This document shows positions 1 through 10,900 of a DNA stretch of 64,000 bases, piece after piece (position 1 is the first letter of the stretch; every line of letters starts with the position of its first letter). Origin of the DNA: Pipra filicauda (Eukaryota > Chordata > Aves > Passeriformes > Pipridae); the NCBI RefSeq assembly GCF_003945595.2, contig NW_024104416.1, forward strand, positions 1,129,878-1,193,877, written 5' to 3'. The notes beneath the pieces are model-generated. The model made no database searches, was not told the DNA's origin, and was given only the letters and a program-made list of their open reading frames with translations. Made by a program: the position numbers and the translations under genes.

Positions 1-1297
1 AAGTGGTAACTCTGGTTATTGCCATATCTAGAATTAGCTTGGTGAGCTGCTGACTGTCTACTGAGTGTCTCCCCAAGGCCATCAGTGAAGGTGTAACAGG
101 TTGTTGGGAAGCTCTGGAGCTTCAGTGATAAAGTCAATTCAGGCAGCTTTAGGTGTTTGCATCAGCAGGTTGTTGCTGAAGCTTCTGAAGGATGACAGTG
201 CACTTAATTTCCCAGAAGAGGACAATAAAAAGAGAATTTTATTGAAATCTAAATCCTAAGCCTCAAAAACTTATTTCTGGAGTAATACCAGTCTAAACAC
301 CAGTTCTTTTTGCAGGCTCTACTTACCACTAAATGTATATCTTTATAACTAAGTCCAGCTACCCATAAAAATTATCCATCTCTTTTAATGTATTCTCCAC
401 TTATGTTCCTCATTCTTGTAATGAAGTTAGGAATATTTGCAAATAATCCTGCAAACACTAATAGTAGAAAATTTGTAAGAGTTTGTCTTGCAGAATTGCA
501 ATTGTGAGCACCCTTGTACAGAAGCTTTTCTTGTGGGCTTTCTTAGGGAGATTTCCTTGTATCCTTTTGTCTCTTAAGAAGGGTTTTAATAATCTATCAA
601 CCTATCCTATTTACTGTGAAATGTAAATTATTGTCATTTATGAGACAGCCATCTGAAAAAAAAAAAAAGGAAAGTGTCCTGTAGATTAAGAAATGACTGG
701 GAGAAAGAGGTAAGTGAGCTGTTTGGGGGTTTTTTAAGCCTTCTTTCTACATGAGACTAGGCTAAAATATTTTCCCCTAAATTTGTGATGTTCCCAATGA
801 GCTACATGTTTTCCACACTGAAAGATGAATGAAGCTCCACAGCCCTACGAACAGCTATTAGACAGGCAGTCAAAATTTTGTTGCCTGTAAATAAATCAGT
901 CAGGTAATAATTTAGTGAACAGTAAGAATGCACTGTACATCAAACTGATTTTTAAAAAAAATTAAACCAATTGAAATGTCATACATTAATAAGATCACTT
1001 TTATTGTAGTTTGGCACTGTCAAGCATCTAATGAATAGTACAGTAATTCTGAAAGTTATAAATATGTAGTCTGGACAAAATTATTGGCAGTCAAGTGTAT
1101 TGTGCTCTATATTGGGTTGTGTATTGACAAATCTGTACTGGTAGAGAAAGAAACATCCTACCAGAACAGCCTGGAGTTCTTCCTCCACTGTTTTTGATAT
1201 CTTATCAGTGGCTATGGATTATTGGCAGGAGTGAATGACTTGGGAAAGGGTTTTATGCACAACTGGAAGTAAAGGCTGTTGGATCCTTCAGAGTTAC
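1..1297. other. Unique AT-rich non-coding sequence
   Basis: No repeat family or gene was recognised. The only marked feature is an A run at about 656-668 that is not attached to a recognisable retrocopy. Confidence 0.6.
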
Positions 1298-1471
1298 CTG
1301 CCTGCTGAAGAACAGCCAAACATACAAACAATGCAAAAGCCCCAACCAAGATCATCTTACTCCCATGAAAAATCCTGGGTGACCTCTTGTGTGCATCCTC
1401 AGTCCCTGTTTGGTGTTCATCCACGTCAGAATTCTTGAGAATCCTTCCCACAGCAGTCTCATGTAACTCGT
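1298..1471 (-). CDS. Candidate internal exon encoding a transmembrane segment
   Basis: No gene was recognised. On the minus strand an open segment of 174 bases lies between a plausible 3' splice site (pyrimidine-rich stretch ending TTGTTGTCCAG, with the exon starting at 1471) and a good 5' splice site (GCAG|GTAACT, last exon base 1298). The exon is a multiple of three: it brings 2 bases of a split codon, 57 codons and 1 base, so it is a symmetric phase-1 exon. The predicted peptide is about 58 residues. Its first two thirds are charged and polar (acidic and His/Lys/Arg-rich). A hydrophobic helix of about 18 residues follows (MILVGAFALFVCLAVLQQ), preceded by basic residues (HKRSP...HGSK), as in a single-pass membrane protein. 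The open frame runs past the donor to a stop at 1212, which would be intronic. No partner exon is visible in the window, so chance is possible. The splice sites and phase are seen; the membrane role is inference. Confidence 0.35.
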
Positions 1472-4071
1472 CTGGACAACAAAAGTATCACCCACATTCA
1501 GGCATTTGAGATGGTTCAACTCTCCCATATGTTACACCTCCTCCTAACCAAGTCCTGGTTCTTTTTCCAGGTTCAGCTATTGTAAACTGATACAGAAAAA
1601 AACCAGAATTTGCTTAATTTTAGATATTTTACAGTGTTAGTTTTAGATATTTTACAATATTACAGTGGAAGGAAATGAAAGAGAGTTCTGTGGGGAGGAC
1701 CCTTTTGTATGACCCACACTTCCTGCACTGCCTGGGGTTATTTTTGTATGGTGGTTGTCTAGCTTGTTAGTTTGTACTAATATTTAGTGTATTTAATATA
1801 AGAATAATAGTTGTAAACCTGCATCCTAATCTCTCTGAATCCCTCCACAATTTACCTCTCTGTAGGGGTAAAATGCAGCAGGTCAGTTCCTTGTGTGATG
1901 TTAAATAACTAATGATTTCTCCTCTGGCATTTCTGAAAGTGTTGTCTCTATTGATAGGAAAAAGAAAACCAAACCAAATCCACCTGAACTTTTAAAATGC
2001 ATACTTTTTTTCTTGGAATCTTCACAGCTTAGTTAATGTTAGTCCCTTAGAAGATGTTAGTAGTGTAGGAAGACGTGGAGAATGGTGGCACCTTCAGCAG
2101 AATTCAAGTGTTGTACTGCAAAAGAGTCTATTTTATGTGTTCTTCTGTGAAATTAGGATTTGTCTGGAAGAATTGCATGTTTCTAAGCCCATTTTTGTAG
2201 GGTGCACAGCATTATTTAAAGTGATATGTAACAATAATAATGTCAGTGTTTCTCAAGATTGGACCCTTTTGTAAAATACGAGTAAATTGCTACCAATAAG
2301 ATTCTTAATTTAAGACTGATAGTTGAGGTTACAAATGAGGACAGAGATCTTAAATTCATTGTTCATTCAGATCCACACCTGTAAACAAGAGGAACTTTTC
2401 AGCATCACTGTCTTATAACTTCCATGAAACTTGGATTATGATTTGGGCTCAGGAGTTTCAGTCTAGGAAAGATTTTGTGTCACATGCACGGCCATTTATT
2501 GTGAATTTAGTGGGTTTATATTCTGTAGGAACATAAGTACTGATTAAAAAACTTCTTGTTTTTAAAACAAATAGTTCATTAAAACATATTTGTTGCTTAG
2601 TCTGTCATTTGCTTTCTGTTACTAAGGCAACTGACTTTTTCCTGAAGGGCAAAAAATTGATTACCAAGGCTATCTGAGGTGGTTTTTTTAAAAAAAATAA
2701 TTCCTGACTATAGGCTTTGCAGATTGTCTTGATTTGCTCCCTTGGGAATTCTTAAGGAAGCACCAGCAAGAAAAAGAAAACCTGCTAGTTTTTAAAACAA
2801 TGTATAAAATAACTTCAGCTATGGCAAGAATCTTGTGAGAGTATAAGATGCCAGTTGAGCAGCTGATAGCTTGAAATCAAAGTAGAAAGTGGTATTTTGA
2901 TAACATTTTGGTAATTATTACATTGGACATGGGGTTCAATTTTTATTTTAAAATGTTTTGAATAAGAGGGCCATCATATCGTTGTGTGCCATGTTGCATT
3001 GAGAGCACAGTTAAACAACTTGCTTTTTTTGTATATTTAAAACTTAAAAATTTAACATGATTTTATTTTTGTGTGCATCCAAACAATCCTATTCTCTGGT
3101 GCTGGGAGAGTTTGGCAGAGTATCTTATAGCTACAGTCCTTGGAGAATCCCCATTCAGCCATTCTCTGTGATTTGAATCAGACTTTTGACTGGAAGTAGA
3201 AAGGAAATTAAATAAAGCAAGAGCAACTTAAGCTTCAACAGTATTTATTCTATGTAGCACAGAGATAGTTTAAATTCTGAATACCTTTTTTTTTGACACC
3301 AGTTCAGCTGTTTCCTACAATACTTTTTAGGCTCCAAGAACACTTGAAGAAAAGAAAGAAAAAGGCTGATAGGGGAAACACTGACATATAAAATATTTGT
3401 AGCCCTGTTATGAACACAGGTACATGTTTTGGAAGCAGCATCCAGAATATTTCTTCTTTGCTTCCACTCTTAGATGGAAGTTAAAGGGAGTCCAAGAGTG
3501 AAATGACCGTGCCAGTCTTTTAAGTATGTTTGGTTTCCTATGTTGGTTTGGAGGGTTCCTTTCTGTAGCCTCTCTGTGACTTATCATAGAGGTTTATTTT
3601 ATTAAAAAGAAAAGATGAGAACAGGTTAAAACTTGCCAGTTTAGGTAGATTTAGAGCTCTGTTTCAGACCTGTTTCTTGTTGAGTTGCAAATATTTGATG
3701 TGGTTTAGCAGTGTAAAAACTTCTGTGGTGATTCCTTGGGAATTTGAGCCTTAGTTTTTTAGTATTTAGATCCAGTCCTGTATGAAAAACCTTTATAAAA
3801 TTGGGTGAGGACATCTCCAGGGGAGCATTGTGAGAAAGATTTACTTCATGTATTTTCATATATAATCAGAATATTATAAAGTGCTGCCCAATTATATTAA
3901 ATCCAGGTGTCCAGGGGTATACAGGAATTTGGGATAACTGACCCCAAGGACCCAAAGGACATTCCACACCATATATCTGATAACATGCATAGTTCAAGAT
4001 CCTAAATATGGTAAATAAGGCACGCATTGTATTTGTGGCTCACTCACACTGTTAAAAAGAACATATACCAT
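1472..4071. other. Unique non-coding sequence
   Basis: AT-rich sequence without a recognisable interspersed repeat or exon. It contains one short tandem duplication, listed separately. Confidence 0.6.
1618..1663. repeat. Short tandem duplication, 2 x 23 bp
   Basis: The unit starting TTTTAGATATTTTACA occurs twice head to tail. The first 16 bases are identical and the tail has diverged (GTGTTAG versus ATATTAC). Confidence 0.8.
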
Positions 4072-4103
4072 AAACACACACACACACACATATATACGTG
4101 TAT
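4072..4103. repeat. (CA)n microsatellite followed by an alternating TA/CG tract
   Basis: About ten CA units run into TATATACGTGTATA, an alternating purine-pyrimidine stretch that includes a short palindrome. Simple sequence; length polymorphism is likely. Confidence 0.85.
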
Positions 4104-4634
4104 ATTCAATGATCAATAAAGAGAAGTCTCACCCATCATTTGGGTTTTCAAATCTGACAACATCAAACATAGGGTTAAATTACCTCACTCTTCAGCAATT
4201 ACCAGCATTAGATGTTATCTCCAGTCTGAGGTGAAAATAGAGCTGATAATTTCAGTATGAATCCTTTGCAGTAAGCTGAGCAAACCAAGACATTTTTAAA
4301 AACCATACTAAAATACACAGCAAATGATTATTTCTCTGCTATGACCATGGAAAGACCATGCAATGTGCACCTCAGGTATCTTATTTCAGTTGAATATTTC
4401 ACTTGTGACTGGGGGAAAGGCAGTCAAATTACTACAATTTCAGCGATATTAGTGAGAAAATCTCCCTGTTTCTGTCCTAGATGAAGAAAAATACAAAGTA
4501 TTTTGCCTTCAACTTAGTAGTGAGTGAAATTGAAAGTTGATTCTCTCAGAGAAGGAACATTTTGAAATACTTCTTGAAGACCTGTATGGGATGGAACGTT
4601 GCTATTGGGGGGATGGTCTGAAGAAGCAGAGAGG
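4104..4634. other. Unique non-coding sequence
   Basis: No repeat or exon recognised. Confidence 0.55.
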
Positions 4635-4742
4635 AGCAAGGCTTGTAATAACTTTTATTGGACCAGGTGTTAGAGTTGGTAAAGGCAGATGAGTTTTAAA
4701 GCACATAAGCCCTTCTCACAGTCTGAAATAGAAATAAGGGGT
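4635..4742. repeat. Possible ancient sauropsid interspersed repeat
   Basis: The run TTTTATTGGACCAGGTGTTA, then TTGGTAAAGGCA, GAGTTTTAAAGCACATAAG and CCCTTCTCACAGTCTGAAAT resembles an old repeat common in reptile and bird DNA. As I remember it, that repeat has 'TTATTGGACCAACTT', 'TTGGTGAAAGA', 'AGCTTTCGAGCTACACAGAG' and 'CTCTTCTTCAGGTCTG' in the same order. The order and spacing match, but the copy is heavily diverged. The family name is not certain. Overlapping short open frames on both strands at 4670-4922 are probably chance. Confidence 0.35.
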
Positions 4743-7489
4743 TTCAAAGCTAAATGCAAGTGGGGAGATATTTCTGAGTTTGCCTTGGCTTTACAGAAAA
4801 TTTTCCCTAGGCAGGATCCCTGTTGGATGGCAGCCTTGCTACTCAACGGCACAGCAAGAGTCTTGACTCCAGAGCTCGTAGCAATCGCACTTTTTCCACT
4901 GAAAAACACAAAAAACGTTTAATTTTGGTTTTGATGTGGAGCAAGAAAAGTATGTGCAAGGATGTTTTCAGACTCTTCCAGTTAATAGTCATGTTATGCT
5001 ATTTTTCCTCCTGAGAATTTGTATAACTGAAACTGAAATAATATACATTGTATCTGCTCCTGTAAAATTGTTTGGTGTTTGGAATTCATCTTGTGTTTTT
5101 GTTACTGTTTTTTGTGTTTGAGATCAGAATGAATACATTCCTACTGTGGAAAGATTTATTTATTTTTTTTTAAATATAAATCTATTTGGTGAAGTATGTT
5201 TCAAACCAATTCCTAATTATTATTTCATGTTTCTTAATCTATCAATTTATTGCTCTTTAAGTAATGACATGACTTAAACTTCTTTTTTACTTGTAAAATA
5301 AAGTGCTCAGTTGTTTAGTCACAGGCTGTTTCTTCTGAAATGCAATGGTAGTGGAAATTTGCCAAAAAGTAGGGATGTAAGGGAAAATAAAAAACCCAAA
5401 ACAGTGGTTTGCTTGTTAAGTTCACAACAAACAGGAAGGTCTGGCCCCGCTGTGTGTCAGGTTCTCATCATGTTGAACATACTGTGAGATCAGACTCACG
5501 CTTGGCTAGTGTTTAAATCATGGTTTAAGAGAAGGGTGAGAACATTTCCTTCTGTATTTCATGCAAGAATTGCAGTATTTCTCTTTGCCGTGCCGTGGAT
5601 CACTTAAAAATATTGCACTTTGTCCGTGCATAGAGTCGTACTGATGCCAGTGGGTCTCCTGTGTTAAGCCATGCAGATTTGGGACTGGATTTAGGACAGG
5701 TATCTGGCTCAGATTTGAGCAGTCTGGCTCTGACCTAAGTCCTCTATGTCCTGCTAAAGCTCTCTGCTGTTTGTCTTGGGAACCCAGTCAGCTGGAACAG
5801 CAGCCTGACTTCGAGTGTATCTGATTTCCTGTCAGCCAGGTGAAGATGTGGACACTTTAGGCAAGATGTTCAGCAGTGCCCTTGGATGGATCTGCTTTTC
5901 TACATCACCTGAGGTTTTCTGTGTTCTTTTCAGTGAAGAGATATTGATGGAACTCTCAAAAATCCCTAGTGTGGCAGCTGAAGCCTTGATTCTGGGATTT
6001 TACTAATTTAGGTCGATATCTGTTCCCGTATAGGAAATAATTTTCTACTGTTCAATTTAATACATTTCCATCTAGATAGACTGGTATGAGTCTTGTCAGT
6101 TTTTAACCTTTCTGGTTATTTGGTCATTTTCTCCAGAGGTGTTCAGCAGCTCAGACTGTTCAGCTTCTGTTGGAGATACTTTATCCCCAGTTAGAGACTC
6201 TTTGTGCCTCTGAAAACCGCTTGGCTGCTTCCTTCTTTAGTTGCATGTAAAACATTCCACAGATGATGCACTGCCTCATTTCAGTGTTTGTGAGCCAGAT
6301 TGGAACTCACCTGCTTAAAAGGTGGCCCCCTCTTAGGATGTTAGCAATATTTTCTAAATAATTGTAGTTGTTAAAGTGCAAGTACAATGCAATTAAGTAG
6401 AAATGTCACTTTATAGCATAGAATTTAACACACAGGCAGAGCTTGCTTTCTGAAAGGAGCAGAGAGCATGAAATGCAGAGCTATTTAATTCAGCAGGAAA
6501 GGTTTACAGCCCTCCCATTTTGAAATAAGAACAAAACTGTATTATTGCAAAGGTAATACACAACACTTAAAATCAGAGGTGTCTAACCTTCTTTAAATAT
6601 TCTTCAGAAGCAATCAGATGGCAAACACACATTTTCACAAAAGCAGTTTCTTCCACAAAGCAAGCAGGCTTTATAAAGCTGCTAAGCCTTATAAAATCTG
6701 TTATTACTTGTGTCCTTTATACTCTAGGTGTTTTAGCTTTTAAAGTGATATTATCAATTTAATTAAAAACTTATCAAAGTCTACCTCTCACGCAGAAGCA
6801 ATTCAGAGACTCCAAACACAAACATCTTACCGTGTAAATTAGATGCTGGAATCATATCAAGCTTCAGGTATGTTAATTATTAAAAAAAAAAATAAAAATC
6901 CCCTGTGCATTGAATGAACTAGATAACCAGAGTACCTTGTTGTTAGAGCTGAAAGTGGCTTTGACCTCTGAGGGAGTGGAAGCAAGTAATCCCTTTGGTG
7001 CAAGTGAGCTTTGATTTTTGGACTTAAATATGTCTAGTAACCTAAGTCTTTTTCACAGAAGGTGTTATTAATTATGAGCTGACAGGACAGAAAAGCCATT
7101 GAGAGAAGTATTATGCAGAAGTATTCATCAGCTGCTAGAAGACTTTGGATCTGGTTTTCTGTAAGGATCAGGTTTTCCTGAGCTCCTGTAAATGCACCTT
7201 GTGAAAGAACACACTTTTTCTCTGAGGATTGTCCACCTGGTTTGATTAAGCACCAGAAATAAGAGGTATTCTTTTTCCAAGAAATATAATGAATGAAGAC
7301 TAAGAGCTTCTTGTATCTATACTACTTATGTTCCTTTAATAAGAAACTCAGTTATGACTGAACTTTAAACAATAATAATTCTTACTGTGAGTTTTAGTTT
7401 CTTTGAAGAGTTTGTGCAGCTTGGATATGGGCTGTAGGATGGGCTGATGTATTAGACTAGGAGGTCTTTCCCAGGGGTCATGTGTTGTA
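4743..7489. other. Unique non-coding sequence
   Basis: No repeat family, exon or RNA gene recognised. The part around 6540-6860 has the even, motif-rich texture of conserved non-coding DNA, but this cannot be shown from one sequence. Confidence 0.55.
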
Positions 7490-7938
7490 CCTGGAGCAGA
7501 GTTAGGACATGGAGGGGCTGGAGCAGGTCCAGAGAAGGGCAACGAGGCTGGGGAAGGGTCTGGAGCACAAGTGCTGTGAGGAGCCCTGAGGGAGCTGGGG
7601 GGGCTCAGCCTGGAGAGGAGGAGGCTCAGGGGAGACCTTCTCACTCTCTGCAACCCCCTGACAGGGGAGGGGAGCTGGGGGAGGTTCGGGCTCTGCTCCC
7701 AGGAACCAGCAACAGGACAGGAGGGCACAGCCCTGAGCTGTGCCACGGGAGGTTTGGGTTGGACATTAGAAAGTCCTTTCCAGAGAGAGTGCTCAGCCAT
7801 TGGAGGGGGTTCCCAGGGAGGTGATGGAGTCCCCATCCCTGGAGGTGTTTAAGGACAGACTGGATGTGGCATCAGTGCCATGGGCTGGGTTACAGGTTGG
7901 ACTCGATCTCAGAAGTCTTTTCCAACCGGGTTGAATCC
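7490..7938 (+). mobile_element. CR1 LINE fragment, 3' portion, sense
   Basis: Non-LTR retrotransposon remnant of about 450 bp, 5'-truncated as is usual for CR1. It reads in order: ACATGGAGGGGCTGGAGCAG, the GAGGGAGCTGGGG block, CTCAGCCTGGAGAGGAGG, the TTTGGGTTGGACATTAGAAA block, GTGATGGAGTCCCCATCCCT and a degraded 3' end TCTTTTCCAACCGGGTTGAA. No reverse transcriptase remains. Open frames on both strands here (for example 7348-7836 minus and 7480-7824 plus) come only from the GC-rich repeat. Confidence 0.95.
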
Positions 7939-10900
7939 AAGGTGTTTTATTGACAGGGGATCAGTAATGTTGTTGCTTAGAAAACCGTGTCTTTTGGATA
8001 AGATTGTCACTGTTACATGATGCTGCCAAGTCTCAGTGGATGTCGAGGTGGAAAGTGCACCTTTATTGTGAATTCTGGCATTCCAAACTAGATGGCAGGC
8101 CCTCAGCAAGTGTCTGGGAATGTCTTTCAGGGTCGTTATGCACCAGGTAGAATCTTGCCCTGTGCTGAAATGGAGTGAGGAAAAAGTTCTGCCTGTAACT
8201 TGCTAAACATGTAAAATCAGTTTTCAAACTTTGCACCTTTTAAGTGCGTTATTAATAATGGGTTGATGGACATACATGTTTATTTCTGCAAGTATATTTT
8301 TGAGAGACTGAAATTGTCTCAAGTCTTCCTTCACTTCCCCTATACAAGAATCCTTATCATTGTTATTCATTGTGACAAATTAGCTGGACAGTCTCATCAA
8401 GTACATATTAAAATCTCTTTCCCTCTTTCTTACGTGGCTTCAAAGTGTACAATAAATAGGGCTAATATAGGATTTTAAGAGTTAAAATTCACTACCTAAG
8501 CTGTATTTTTTTTAGTTGCAACTGGAGTATTTGTTGAAAACGCAGTGTAAATAATGTGCATATTTTAGTGTTTAGAGTCCAGTCAACTACCTGCAGATAT
8601 ACATCATAAGCATGTCTCTGCTGTTCAGAGACAAATCTTATACTGATGTAAGCTTCCACAAGTTCAGTAACTCGCATGGAATAACAGATTTGCCCCAGTT
8701 GGAGTTGTCTGTTTTGTTTTTCTTTGTTTTTCATATATATGTGGGTTTTTTTAATAGGGTTTCTTTCACTTGGGAAGCTGGTGGGTGAAACTGCAGCCTT
8801 GCCTGGTCTAAATTAAGTATGGAGTGTCTAGAAATCTAAATACAGGGCGTATGGAATCACTGATCTATTTTAAATGTTGAAATACTGTGGAAGATTATGG
8901 ATATTGGGTTTTTTCTTCTGACATTTAAAGGTTATTGATTTCTCAGCACCCAACTATAAACATTTATATTAGCAGTTGGAAACAAGGTAGTGGGTTCCTG
9001 TAGTGTTAATGCAGTAATGGATATTGTATGTTATATACTTCTTTGCCTTCAAGATATTTCATTTTTTTACTGGATTAGAGTACCTCCAATCCCAGAGTAG
9101 ACTGAAGATTTGCTGTTGTGATTTTGAGCTGTGTTAGTTCAGTGAGGGAAATTTGTAGTGGGTTTTTTGGTGTTTGTTTGTTTGTTTTTTTGCCTTTGAA
9201 GTGTAACAAATTACTAATTCACTTTCAAAATAATCTTCTGTATTTGGGCAAATCCTATATAACTTTCTGATTAAATATTTCTGTTAATACCAATTTTAGA
9301 TAAGCAGCTTGGACTGAGCACATCCAAAATCCTCTGGAGTCCACAGTTGCTGCTGGAGATGTGTTGTGAACCCAGGAATATGTTGTTTCCCAGTTGAACT
9401 GTCTGTGTTTCAGCTCTTTACCCAGACAAGCTGAGTGGAGCTGAATTTCTTGGGGGTTTGAAGTCTGTAGGTAACTGCAAGCACAGCTCAGACTTCACAG
9501 CAAACTGAGAGGGCAGAAGGAGACTGTTCTTAAAGAATGGGTTGTCAGGGCACAAATTTCCATGGTATAAAGAGCAATACTGACTACATGATAATTAGGG
9601 TGGAATAATTTTGCCTGAGAGCTAAGGTAGAATTGGTTTTCTTCTGTCATTCTTAGGTAATCCTAAGAATTCAGAGGAAAGCCATTGATACCAGTGGTGC
9701 ACCAATGCCTCTAAAACTAATTTTTTTTGACATGTGCATTCTCAATACTTTTCCACCACCCAAGTCCTCTTGCCAGTCTAATTATACACTTTCACAGGGT
9801 GTATTATTCTGAACAATTTTGATACTACTGATGAAAATCCAGACACTTTCAGATTGATAACACAGGATTGTTCCCAGCTGGTATCCTCAGACTTACTCCC
9901 ATTGTTTTGGTTTTTTTTCTAAAAATGAGCTTTCTTTTGCTATATATTGTTTTAAAACAAGCATGTAGCATTCTCTTGAGTTGAATGGATGGTGGAGGAA
10001 GAAGAAAGGATTTTCCTAATGGTTCAACAAGAGCACTTAGTAAATAATTTATCATCATCAAGTGCCAGCTTTATCTGAAACTTGACAGGTCTTTCTCTTA
10101 TGATTCAGTGGTGTCTGTGATGACCTGCTGTACAGGCTGGCTGTCAATGTTTTAATCCATTCTGGTGTTATCCAGGCACTGTTACACTAATCCACTCCTT
10201 TTTATGCTTTATAAAATGTCTGCTGGCGTTCGTGAAGTATATGTTAGTAGATGGCAGAGTAAGTATTTTAAGGCTCATTAATATCTTAAATACAGAAATA
10301 CAACTTTCATATTCGAATGTGTAGCAGACACCTCATTTTATGAGAACTGTAAGAAAGTGATTTTGCTTATTGACTGACATTATCAAGCAGCCAGGCAGAC
10401 ACTCTAGCAGGTGGAATCACCTTTTTGTGTTGATGTCTGCCAGGAGTTAACAGCAAATGTGATGTCCTTTCTGGCAGTGAAAGCTAATGTGCACCAAGGT
10501 AATGGGTTTTAAAAATGCTGCAAACTTTAATGGTGTGAGATCAATATTCCTGCTACTATGGGTAAAATGATACTGCATATATTATTAAGACCTTCTTCAA
10601 AAGTGAATTACTTGAAGCACTTTTTGACTGTTAGAGGATTCAGTATTTGTCCTCACAATAAAATGCTAATGGACCTGTATTTGGGGAAATAATATTATTT
10701 TTCTTCTTGCTCAGGAATATGAAAATTTATTTTAGGAATGTAGAGAGGAATGCACCGATGCCCCACAAATCTGTTGGTTTCATTGCTACTAGGTAATGTT
10801 AAATTAGCAGAAATAGGAACCAGACAATTTTCCAAAGATTACATATATTCCTGCATGTATCTTTGTCTGATGGAAAGAGAATGAGCAAGATAATCCTGTT

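Noticed and set aside
7348..7836. 162-codon proline-rich open frame and its plus-strand partner
   Set aside because: By-product of GC-rich CR1 sequence.
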